Notes under the pieces: generated by a model | Databases searched by the model: none | What the model was told of the DNA's origin: nothing | The model's input: only the letters and a program-made list of their open reading frames with translations | Shown: piece by piece, positions 31,692-41,556 of the stretch | Layout: each line of letters opens with the position of its first letter | Position numbering within the stretch: the stretch's first letter is position 1 | NCBI RefSeq assembly: GCF_004522095.1 | Contig: NZ_SPUI01000002.1 | Location: 124,001-188,000, forward strand | DNA length: 64,000 bases | Direction of reading: 5' to 3' | DNA from: Nocardioides sp. 503 | Lineage (GTDB): Bacteria; Actinomycetota; Actinomycetes; Propionibacteriales; Nocardioidaceae | Program-made: the position numbers and the translations under genes

Positions 31692-32462
31692 CTAGCCGCT
31701 CCCGTCCTCGAGGTCGGCCTGGCCGGGGGGTGTCGGGATGCCACCGGGTCCGTGGCCGTGGCCGTTGCCCTGGCCGCCGTTGCCGTGCTCGGCGCCCTGA
31801 CCGTTCTGTTGGCCGTTGCCCTGGCCGTTGTTGTTGCCGCCGGGGGTGGCCGGCTGACCGTTCCCGTTCCCGTTCCCGTTGCCGTGGCCAGGGCTGGCCG
31901 GGGGGCCGTTCCCGTTCCCGTTGCCGGGGCTGGCCGGGGGTCCGTTCCCGTGGCTGGGCGAGGGGCTCGGGGAGGCCCCCGAGCCCGGTCCGACGGCTCC
32001 AGGATGCGTACCGCCCTCGGGAAGGGGTGCGGTACCACTCGTCGGACCGGGCGACTGTGGGGTGGTGTCGGGGCGGCTCGACGGCGTGGGGGGGATGACG
32101 ATGCCGTTCGAGCCGCCCGACGTGGGGGTGGCGCTGGGAGTACCCGCCGGGGTGGCAGGGGGTGCGGTGGGGGAGGTGCTGCCGGGGGAGGGCGTGACCG
32201 CCGGACTGGAGGGTCGCACCGCGGGCGGCCGCGAGCGGTCGGGCAGTCCGGGCACCGACAGCGAGCCGGCGGCCCAGGCGCCGCCGACGCCCGTGCCGAC
32301 CAGGCCGACGGTGGCCAGTGCCACCCGCCACCGGAGGAATCGCCGGGCACGGGGCGCCGCCTGGGAGGCGGCGGCGAGTGCAGCGAGCCGGTGGACGAGG
32401 TCCTCCTCCGGCTCGAGTGTCGGTGCACTCAGCCCGAGATCGGCGTGGCGGGTGGCAGTCAT
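31692..32462 (-). CDS. Membrane protein with Gly/Asn/Pro-rich external tail, possible sigma partner
   Basis: 256 residues: a ~40-residue cytoplasmic N-terminus with acidic helix EPEEDLVHRLAALAAAS, one membrane segment (about 45-65), then a long external low-complexity tail of Pro/Ser/Thr followed by repeated GNGNG and PPASPG units. The layout (short cytoplasmic helix, one span, exposed tail) and co-transcription with an ECF sigma suggest an anti-sigma role, but no anti-sigma motif such as HxxxCxxC is seen. The tail may be a wall-spanning or sensing element. Confidence 0.7.
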   Translation of the reverse strand: MTATRHADLGLSAPTLEPEEDLVHRLAALAAASQAAPRARRFLRWRVALATVGLVGTGVGGAWAAGSLSVPGLPDRSRPPAVRPSSPAVTPSPGSTSPTAPPATPAGTPSATPTSGGSNGIVIPPTPSSRPDTTPQSPGPTSGTAPLPEGGTHPGAVGPGSGASPSPSPSHGNGPPASPGNGNGNGPPASPGHGNGNGNGNGQPATPGGNNNGQGNGQQNGQGAEHGNGGQGNGHGHGPGGIPTPPGQADLEDGSG

Positions 32463-32733
32463 GGGGTGTCCCGTGGGCGGCTCGGGCCGGGGTCGGCACG
32501 TCGCCGGAGACCGCCGGTGCGGGTCCTCGGCTTGAGCAGCAGCTGCCACCATGGCAGAGGCGAGCCACGACGGCGAGGGGTGCTGGGCGGCGTGGCGCTG
32601 GGCAGGGCGCTGGTCATCGGGCTCCTCGGGTCGGGGCCCGGGTGCGGGCCGAACGGGTCGTGGTCACCCGATACCTGTCGTCGGCCGGCCGCCGCGTTAC
32701 ATCGGTCCCGAGAAAACTTCTGCGGACCCGGCG
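32463..32733. other. Upstream region of the membrane protein/sigma operon
   Basis: 271 bases between the membrane protein start and the end of the haemoglobin gene. The minus strand carries TGTAAC (32701-32696), reminiscent of GTAAC-type ECF -35 elements, and could allow autoregulation. No start codon or ribosome site typical of a gene was found. Confidence 0.35.
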
Positions 32734-33117
32734 CTAGCCCGGCTGGTCGAAGGTGTTGACCATGAACTGCGCGGCGTGCGTGACGTAGTCCCAGAACTGC
32801 GCGTCCTGCTCCGGAGTGAGCTGGACGGCGTCCAGGCCCTCGCGGAAGTGGACCAGCCAGCGGTCCTTGGCCTCCGGGTCGACCTTGAAGGGCGCGTGCC
32901 GCATGCGCAGCCGCGGGTGGCCACGCTGGTCGGAGTAGGTCGTGGGCCCGCCCCAGTACTGGACCAGGAAGAGCAGGAAGCGCTCCTCGGCGGGACCGAG
33001 GTCCTCCTCGGGGTACAGCGGCCGCAGCACCTCGTCGGTGGCCACGCCCTCGTAGAACCTCGCGACGATGCGTCGCATCGTCTCGAAGCCGCCGATCTCG
33101 TCGTAGAACGTGGTCAC
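32734..33117 (-). CDS. Truncated haemoglobin (group II, GlbO-like)
   Basis: 127 residues, the usual length of 2-on-2 globins. Family features include GGFETMRRIVARFYEGV, YWGGPTTYSDQRGHPRLRMRH (proximal His in LRMRH) and a C-terminal helix with FMVNTFDQPG. Binds haem and O2 or NO in the cytoplasm. Starts at GTG 33117; the longer open frame upstream has no homologous content. Confidence 0.92.
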   Translation of the reverse strand: MTTFYDEIGGFETMRRIVARFYEGVATDEVLRPLYPEEDLGPAEERFLLFLVQYWGGPTTYSDQRGHPRLRMRHAPFKVDPEAKDRWLVHFREGLDAVQLTPEQDAQFWDYVTHAAQFMVNTFDQPG

Positions 33118-33239
33118 CCCTCCATTGTGCTGGCCGGGTGCTGGGCGCGCCGCAGCCGCCCCCCGCGGCCGTGCCAGACTCGGCAGGACCGTGCTGCTCC
33201 ACCCGAGCACGCCCACCGACTATGGGGAGCGATCCACAC

Positions 33240-33665
33240 ATGGCAACGACGCGCACCGCAACGACGCACTGGGAAGGCAGCCTCTTCGAGGGCGCCGGGA
33301 AGGTCACGCTCGAGTCCTCCGGCGTCGGCGCCTACGACGTCTCGTGGCCCTCGCGGGCCGAGCAGGCCAACGGCAAGACCAGCCCCGAGGAGCTCATCGC
33401 GGCGGCCCACTCGTCGTGCTTCTCGATGGCGCTGTCCAACGGGCTGGCCAAGGCCGGCACGCCGCCCACCTCGCTGGACACCACCGCCGACGTGGAGCTC
33501 ACGCCGGGCACCGGCATCACCGGGATCAAGCTCACCGTGCGGGGCGTCGTCGAGGGCATGAGCAACGACGACTTCGTGGCCGCCGCCGAGGCCGCCAAGA
33601 CCGGCTGCCCCGTGAGCCAGGCCCTCACCGGCACGACGATCACGCTCGACGCCGCGCTGGCCTGA
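33240..33665 (+). CDS. OsmC/Ohr-family peroxiredoxin-like protein
   Basis: 141 residues. Peroxidatic Cys60 in AAHSSCFSMAL and resolving Cys123 in KTGCPVSQAL are both present, along with the TSPEEL acidic loop. OsmC-type proteins reduce organic hydroperoxides using dithiols. A GGGGAG ribosome site stands 10 nt before the ATG. Confidence 0.9.
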   Translation: MATTRTATTHWEGSLFEGAGKVTLESSGVGAYDVSWPSRAEQANGKTSPEELIAAAHSSCFSMALSNGLAKAGTPPTSLDTTADVELTPGTGITGIKLTVRGVVEGMSNDDFVAAAEAAKTGCPVSQALTGTTITLDAALA

Positions 33666-33698
33666 CCGACCACCCGTCCTGACGGACCTGCGTGACCG

Positions 33699-34727
33699 CT
33701 AGGGCCGGCCGCCCTCGGCCTCGGCCGGGGCGGCCGGCTCCGTGCGGTTCCAGACCACCCTCTGGGGGAACGGGATCTCGATCCCCTCGTGGTCGAAGCG
33801 GGCCTTGATCCGCTGGCGCATCTCGCGCGCGACCGCCCACTGCTCCAGGGGCGCGGTCTTGAGGGTCACCCGCACGGTCACTCCGTCGATGCCGAGGTGC
33901 TCGACGCCCCAGACCTCCGGCTCCTCGATGACGACGTGCTTGAAGTCCTCGTCCTCCCACAGGTCGTGCGCCACGTCCTGCAGGACGCGGCGCACGCGGG
34001 CGAGGTCCTCGGTGTAGGCGACGTTGATGTCGAGGACGGTGCGCGCCCAGTTCTGGCTCATGTTGCCCACGCGCATGATCTCGCCGTTGGGGACGTACCA
34101 GACGGTGCCGTCGACGTCGCGCAGCCGCGTCACCCGCAGGCTGACGGCCTCGACCGTCCCGCTGGCCGCACCGACGTCCACCACGTCGCCCACGCCGTAC
34201 TGGTCCTCGAGGATCATGAAGATGCCGGAGAGGAAGTCCTTCACCAGCGACTGGGCGCCGAAGCCCAGCGCCAGGCCGAGGATGCCGGCGCTGGCGATGA
34301 TCGGGGCGATGTTGACGCCGAGCTCGCTGAGCATCATGGTGCCGAACATCGCGACCAGGACGCCGGTGATGATGCTCTTGAGCAGGCTGCCGATGGTCTT
34401 GGCCCGCTGCACCCGCCGGGTCGCGGTCACCAGGTCGGAGGACGCGGCGTGGCTGGCGCCCTTGCGGACCATGGAGAAGCGCCCGACCTTGTCGGGCAGC
34501 ACGCCGGCCTCCGCGCGCCGTACGACGCGGTCCACGAGGCGGTGCAGGACCCACCTCAGGACCAGGCCCAGGAGGAGCAGTCCGGTGAGGGCGAGCGGCT
34601 TGCCGATGACCACGTCGGCGATGTCGGCGGCGGTCGAGCTGCCGGTCCACTCGAAGGCGGCGTCGCAGACCTGCTCTCCGGCCGCGCACGGGTCCGTGCT
34701 CTCGGGGGCGAACATGCGCCCATGCAT
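33699..34727 (-). CDS. MscS-family mechanosensitive ion channel
   Basis: 342 residues. Membrane segments at about 40-60 and 130-185 include the pore helix region ASAGILGLALGFGAQSLVKDFLSGIFMI; then the beta domain with YGVGDVVDVG and VWYVPNGEIMRVGNMSQNW. Opens under membrane tension to release solutes. The start is taken as ATG 34727; ATG 34715 four codons in is also possible. Confidence 0.92.
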   Translation of the reverse strand: MHGRMFAPESTDPCAAGEQVCDAAFEWTGSSTAADIADVVIGKPLALTGLLLLGLVLRWVLHRLVDRVVRRAEAGVLPDKVGRFSMVRKGASHAASSDLVTATRRVQRAKTIGSLLKSIITGVLVAMFGTMMLSELGVNIAPIIASAGILGLALGFGAQSLVKDFLSGIFMILEDQYGVGDVVDVGAASGTVEAVSLRVTRLRDVDGTVWYVPNGEIMRVGNMSQNWARTVLDINVAYTEDLARVRRVLQDVAHDLWEDEDFKHVVIEEPEVWGVEHLGIDGVTVRVTLKTAPLEQWAVAREMRQRIKARFDHEGIEIPFPQRVVWNRTEPAAPAEAEGGRP

Positions 34728-34761
34728 AGCATCTCGGCGCGGGCGCACCGAACCGAGCCGA

Positions 34762-34767
34762 TAGGCT
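34762..34767 (+). promoter_or_regulatory. -10 box of leaderless promoter for the 121-aa membrane protein
   Basis: TAGGCT lies 7 nt before the GTG at 34775, in the 47-bp gap divergent from the MscS gene. Confidence 0.5.
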
Positions 34768-34774
34768 GTCGACC

Positions 34775-35140
34775 GTGATCTCCACGCTCTCGCCTGCCCT
34801 TCGCCGCAGCGCACTGGTCCTCGTGACCGGCCTCACGTCGATCGGGCTCTCCGTGGCCCTGGCGGGTCCGGCCATGGCCGAGCCCTCCGAGGGCTGGCCG
34901 GACTCCGACCCGGTCGACATGATGCACGTCCTGCTCGTCCTCGCGGGCGTCCCGCTCCTGCTCTTCCTCGTCATCCTGACGGCCGTCTACCTCCCTGCGC
35001 TGGTCCGCGGCGAGCGGCTCGCGCCGGGAGCGCCGCTGGTCGAGAACCAGTGGCTGGGCGGGCCGCGGCGCAGCGCGGGCGAGCTCGCGGCACCCGACGG
35101 CGAGCGTTCGGAAGCCGGTGGCGCCAGTGGCCGCTGGTGA
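34775..35140 (+). CDS. Small membrane protein, signal peptide plus one span (121 aa)
   Basis: An N-terminal signal-like segment (about 10-35, ending AMAEPSEG), a second hydrophobic helix (about 50-70), then a ~50-residue hydrophilic tail that would be cytoplasmic. Its 3' end overlaps the next gene by 23 bases in another frame, so the two are coupled. No family recognised; it often stands with TPM-like proteins in actinobacteria, by recollection rather than search. Confidence 0.65.
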   Translation: MISTLSPALRRSALVLVTGLTSIGLSVALAGPAMAEPSEGWPDSDPVDMMHVLLVLAGVPLLLFLVILTAVYLPALVRGERLAPGAPLVENQWLGGPRRSAGELAAPDGERSEAGGASGRW

Positions 35141-35510
35141 CCCGTTCAGCAGCGCCGAGAGGGTGGCGCTCGACGAGACGATCCGCAAGGCCGAGCGGCT
35201 CTGCCGCGCGGAGATCTCGGTCTTCGTGGGCGCCGCCAGCGGTGACCCCCGACAGTTCGCGACCAGCCTGCACAACTCCCTCGTCGCGCCGGCGCGGAGC
35301 ATCCTGGTGATGGTCGACCCCGAGCAGCGCGCCCTCGAGGTCGTGACCGGCGGCTACGTCCGGCGCACGCTCTCGGACGCCGAGGTCGAGCTGGCGGTGC
35401 TGGCGATGCAGACCGACTTCGCGGCGGGTGACCTCGTGGGTGGGCTGCGCCGTGGCGTCCAGCTGCTGGCCGACCACGCGCGGTCGCCCGACACCCTGCA
35501 CGCGGGCTAA
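35118..35510 (+). CDS. TPM-like / DUF5130 family protein
   Basis: 130 residues with the pattern AEISVFVGAA ... DPEQRALEVVTGGYVRRTLSDAEV ... GDLVGGLRRGVQLL typical of TPM-fold (DUF5130) proteins. Cytoplasmic, no membrane span. GTG start inside the upstream gene. The molecular role of this family in actinobacteria is not established. Confidence 0.68.
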   Translation: MAPVAAGDPFSSAERVALDETIRKAERLCRAEISVFVGAASGDPRQFATSLHNSLVAPARSILVMVDPEQRALEVVTGGYVRRTLSDAEVELAVLAMQTDFAAGDLVGGLRRGVQLLADHARSPDTLHAG

Positions 35511-35732
35511 CGACTCCTCTGAGAAACGGTTCTCCCACAGGACCCCCACGATCGGCCCACAGGCCCGTCACGGGGGCCAGTGGCGTGCTTCACTGCCTGC
35601 CGTCGGAACTGGTGTGGGGACCAGGCCGGCGAATTCAGGGGGAGCGCTCCGGGTACGGGGCGCGTATCTGCGCGCGCTCGCACTGCTCCTCCCCGTCCAT
35701 CAGGGACACCGTCACACACAGGGGAGAACTAC

Positions 35733-36176
35733 ATGAGCAAGCAGCTCGTGCTGGCACTGGCTGCCGGCACCACCGCGTTCGCCGCGGTCGTGGGATCGGC
35801 AGCGACCATCGGAGGCATCAGCTCCGACGACCTCGGCGCGGACACGTCCGTCGTCGCCAGCTGCGACACCGACGGCATCACCGTCGAGTACGACACCTCG
35901 TACGTCGCCTCGACCGGCGTCTACGAGGTCAGCAGCATCACGCTTGGCGGCATCGACGTCGACTGCGCCACCCAGGCCGTGGCGGTCACGCTCGGCGGCG
36001 CGAACGGAGACCCCGAGCTGGGCGAGGCGACCGGCACGCTGCCGAACGCCACCGACCTCGGCACGGCCGGCAACGAGCACGTGCTGACGTTCGGCACCAC
36101 CGCCGCCGGTCCTCCGGCCGTCACCGGCGTCGACGCCGAGGACGTGCAGCAGATCGCCGTCGTCATCAGCGGCTGA
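35733..36176 (+). CDS. Small exported protein with alternative (SipW-like) signal segment
   Basis: 147 residues. The N-terminus has a hydrophobic run (5-20) followed by GSAATIGGISSDDLGA (about 21-36), which resembles SipW-dependent signal peptides more than a plain Sec signal. The rest is a Thr/Val/Gly-rich beta-sandwich-like domain with Cys44 and Cys78. A GGGGAG ribosome site precedes the ATG. The next gene encodes a signal peptidase whose own internal segment shares the same motif, so it is the likely processing enzyme. Could build an extracellular fibre as TasA-type proteins do; inference only. Confidence 0.72.
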   Translation: MSKQLVLALAAGTTAFAAVVGSAATIGGISSDDLGADTSVVASCDTDGITVEYDTSYVASTGVYEVSSITLGGIDVDCATQAVAVTLGGANGDPELGEATGTLPNATDLGTAGNEHVLTFGTTAAGPPAVTGVDAEDVQQIAVVISG

Positions 36177-36203
36177 TCGCCACCTAGGAGACGACGTCTG
36201 CGC

Positions 36204-36225
36204 AGCCTGCCCCTCGGGGCAGGCT
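36204..36225 (+). terminator. Hairpin between exported protein and signal peptidase fusion
   Basis: AGCCTGCCCC and GGGGCAGGCT pair perfectly over a 2-nt centre, 27 nt after the stop and 19 nt before the next ATG. It could reduce read-through so that less peptidase than substrate is made. No U-run. Confidence 0.5.
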
Positions 36226-36244
36226 GTCAGGCGCGCCCCGACAC

Positions 36245-38827
36245 ATGAGCCCCGAGGTGGTCATCGTCAGGCGGCGGGGCCGGCGCTTCTGGCGCCGGGC
36301 CCGCCGCCTGGTCGGCGCGCTCGCATGGGTCGCGACGCTCGGCGTGCTGTACGTCGCGCTGCCCGACCCGTTCGGGGCCCGCCTCGGGGTCACGGTGGTC
36401 TCCGGCAACTCCATGCTGCCGACGTACGAGACCGGCGACGCCGTGGTCACGTGGCGCACGGGCGACTACGACACCGGGACCCCGATCGTCTACGCCGTCC
36501 CGGCGGACCAGGTGGGCGCGGGGGTCTTCGTCGTGCACCGGGTGGTCGACCGCGAGGGGGACACCTACGTCACCCGTGGCGACAACAACGACGGCGACGA
36601 CCACTGGCGACCCACCGACCGCGAGGTCCAGGGCCGCGTCGTCGCCCGCGTCCCGTACGGCGCGTTCCTGCTGCGCTGGGTGACCTCGCCGCTGGCGATG
36701 GCCGCGGCCTGCGGGATGTTCACGATGTTCGCGGTCCTCGCCGGGGGCCGGGGCAAGGACCGGGGGAAGAGGCGGGGCGAGGGCCCGGGCAAGGGTGGCG
36801 GCGGTGCGCCCGGTCCCGACCGTCCGTCCGGACCCGAGGGGAGCGGACGCCGGCGTGCCGAGACGTCCGGCCCGGCACTCACCCGACGACGGGCGCTCGG
36901 CTTCGCCGTCCTCGTCGCCGTGGTGGCGGTGCCCACAGGGACGGCGGCCACGCTCGGGGGCGTGCTCAGCGACGGCCTGCTGGCGACCGCGGCCGCGGCC
37001 GACCTGACGCCGAGCCCGGTCACCGTCGTCCAGCAGCTCACCTCCGACCAGCCGCTGGAGTACTGCGCCACGGTCACCGTCACCAACGTCTCGACCCAGT
37101 CGGTGGCGTGGCACACGACCATCGACGTCTCCGCCGAGCGGGCCGGCTCCATCTCCCAGTCCTCCGGGGTCACGACGGTGTCCTTCGCGCCGACGGCCTG
37201 GGAGGTCACCGGCGCCCCCTACAACGCCGTCCTGGCGCCCGGGGCCGGCACCCAGTTCCAGTACTGCGCCGCTCGCTCGGTGCCGAGCCTGACGCCGGCC
37301 ACCCTCTCGGTCAGCGTCGACGCACAGGCCACGCAGGTCTGCGTGACGGCGACCGTGTCCACCGCCTCGACGCACTGGGTGCGCTGGAGCGCGACCATCG
37401 ACCGCACGACGCCCGGCCTGACGAACCCGTCGTACTGGCTGACGGCCGTGCCCGCCAGCAGCTACGGGCTCGCGTCGGTCGGCTTCACCGCCGCCACCGG
37501 CACCTGGCAGGTGCGCGGCGCCGCCGACACCGAGTACGTCCGCGCCGGGACCGACCGGACCTTCGGCTGGTGCGCGCCGCTCGACACCGCGGCCCCGCTG
37601 GGGACCACGACCTCGACGGCCACGGTGACGAGCTTCAGCCAGGCGTCGTACTGCGTGAGCGTCACGGTCACGACCGCCGCGACCGAGTGGGTGCGCTGGC
37701 AGACGACGATCTCGCACACCACGCCGGGGCTGACCAGCCAGGCCTACTGGCTGACCTCCGCGCCCATGCCCAGCAACGCCGCGACCGCGTCGTTCACGGC
37801 GGGCACCGGGACCTGGGTGGTCGGCGGCGTCGCGCACAACGGCTTCGTCAAGGCCGGCTCTCCCGTGACCTGGAGCTACTGCGCGGCCACCGAGACCCTC
37901 GGGGTCGCGGAGGCCACTGTCGCCGCGACCGTCACCAGCTTCAGCGGCACCACGTACTGCGCCGACGTCACGGTCTCGACCACCGCCATGGACTGGGTCC
38001 GCTGGCAGGCCACGCTCACCCACGCGACCCCCGGCCTGACGGCCACGCCGTACTGGCTGGCGGCGCCGGGAACGCCCAGCAACGCGGCCACCGTCTCCTT
38101 CGACGCGGGCACCGGCACGTGGGTCCTGCGCGGCGTGAGCCACAACGCCTACATCAAGGCCGGCAGCAGCGTCACCTGGAGCTTCTGCGCGCCCCCGTCG
38201 CAGGCCGTGCTGACCGAGGCGACCACGACGGTGACGCTGGCCAGCACCGGCGGCGGCCAGTTCTGCGCCGACGTCACGGTCTCGACGGCCGCGACCGACT
38301 GGATCGCGTGGCGGAGCACGATCGAGCGGACCACCCCCGGCGTCAGCGCCGCGTCCTACTGGCTGACCGCGGTCCCGACGACGCTCACAGGCGTGCAGTC
38401 GCACTCCTTCACCGCCGCCTCGGGCACGTGGGTGGCGAAGGGACTCGCGCACAACGCCTACATCAAGGCCGGCTCGCCCGTGAGCTGGACCTACTGCGCC
38501 CCGCTCCAGACCGGGGGCAGCGCCCTGGTGGACGCGACCCTGAGCGCCGTCGTGGACAACGCGTGGGGCACCCACAGCTACTGCGCGACCGTCACGGTCT
38601 CGACGACGTCCCCCACCCCGGTGGCCTGGCGGGCCACGATCGACCACGGCACGCCGGGGCTGACCGCCACCCACCGCTGGCTCACCGCCCAGCCGACGAA
38701 CGTGTGGAACGCCCAGCCGCAGTCGTTCGCGGCCGGCACCGGCACCTGGGTGCTGGTCGGTGCCGGCCACAACGCCACCGTCGTCGCGGGCACGCCCACG
38801 ACGTTCGGCTTCTGCACGCCCTACTAG
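36245..38827 (+). CDS. Signal peptidase I (S26B) fused to an internal signal segment and six Cys-paired repeats
   Basis: 860 residues. A membrane anchor (about 22-38) leads to a signal peptidase domain with Ser56 in SGNSMLPT and His98 in VVHRVV, both catalytic residues present; a second span is at 148-166. A Gly/Lys/Arg/Pro linker follows (168-215). A third hydrophobic segment (219-235) ends TGTAATLGGVLSDGLLA, closely matching the signal of the preceding small exported protein. The remaining ~600 residues are six repeats of about 95-100 residues, each bounded by cysteines (YC...VTVS and ..WSYCA) with a conserved TTPGL, GTWVV and HNAYIKAG. Self-cleavage to release the repeat region is plausible. 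Confidence 0.82.
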   Translation: MSPEVVIVRRRGRRFWRRARRLVGALAWVATLGVLYVALPDPFGARLGVTVVSGNSMLPTYETGDAVVTWRTGDYDTGTPIVYAVPADQVGAGVFVVHRVVDREGDTYVTRGDNNDGDDHWRPTDREVQGRVVARVPYGAFLLRWVTSPLAMAAACGMFTMFAVLAGGRGKDRGKRRGEGPGKGGGGAPGPDRPSGPEGSGRRRAETSGPALTRRRALGFAVLVAVVAVPTGTAATLGGVLSDGLLATAAAADLTPSPVTVVQQLTSDQPLEYCATVTVTNVSTQSVAWHTTIDVSAERAGSISQSSGVTTVSFAPTAWEVTGAPYNAVLAPGAGTQFQYCAARSVPSLTPATLSVSVDAQATQVCVTATVSTASTHWVRWSATIDRTTPGLTNPSYWLTAVPASSYGLASVGFTAATGTWQVRGAADTEYVRAGTDRTFGWCAPLDTAAPLGTTTSTATVTSFSQASYCVSVTVTTAATEWVRWQTTISHTTPGLTSQAYWLTSAPMPSNAATASFTAGTGTWVVGGVAHNGFVKAGSPVTWSYCAATETLGVAEATVAATVTSFSGTTYCADVTVSTTAMDWVRWQATLTHATPGLTATPYWLAAPGTPSNAATVSFDAGTGTWVLRGVSHNAYIKAGSSVTWSFCAPPSQAVLTEATTTVTLASTGGGQFCADVTVSTAATDWIAWRSTIERTTPGVSAASYWLTAVPTTLTGVQSHSFTAASGTWVAKGLAHNAYIKAGSPVSWTYCAPLQTGGSALVDATLSAVVDNAWGTHSYCATVTVSTTSPTPVAWRATIDHGTPGLTATHRWLTAQPTNVWNAQPQSFAAGTGTWVLVGAGHNATVVAGTPTTFGFCTPY

Positions 38828-38830
38828 CGG

Positions 38831-41377
<2,547 letters not shown>

Positions 41378-41519
41378 GCCTCGCATCATGTCACCGGGGT
41401 CCGCACGACCACCCCGGACCCTCGGCCGACCGCGCCGCGGCGTGTCCGGTACGTGGGACGGATGTGACGCTCGTGAGCGGTGGGACTCGAGTTACAGGTG
41501 TGAAATTCTTCGCGACACG

Positions 41520-41549
41520 CTGACAAGGTGCTTGACACCTGCGTAATCT
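41520..41549 (+). promoter_or_regulatory. Leaderless promoter of the CHAP hydrolase with internal dyad
   Basis: -35 CTGACA (41520-41525), 18-nt spacer, -10 TAATCT (41544-41549), 7 nt before the GTG at 41557. The spacer contains AGGTG-CTTGA-CACCT, a possible repressor site. Confidence 0.55.
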
Positions 41550-41556
41550 CCGCTCC

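Noticed and set aside
41378..41556. c-di-AMP (ydaO) riboswitch before the CHAP hydrolase
   Set aside because: Looked for because such riboswitches precede wall hydrolases in actinobacteria, but no GGGT/GAGCC-like core is visible and the promoter appears leaderless.
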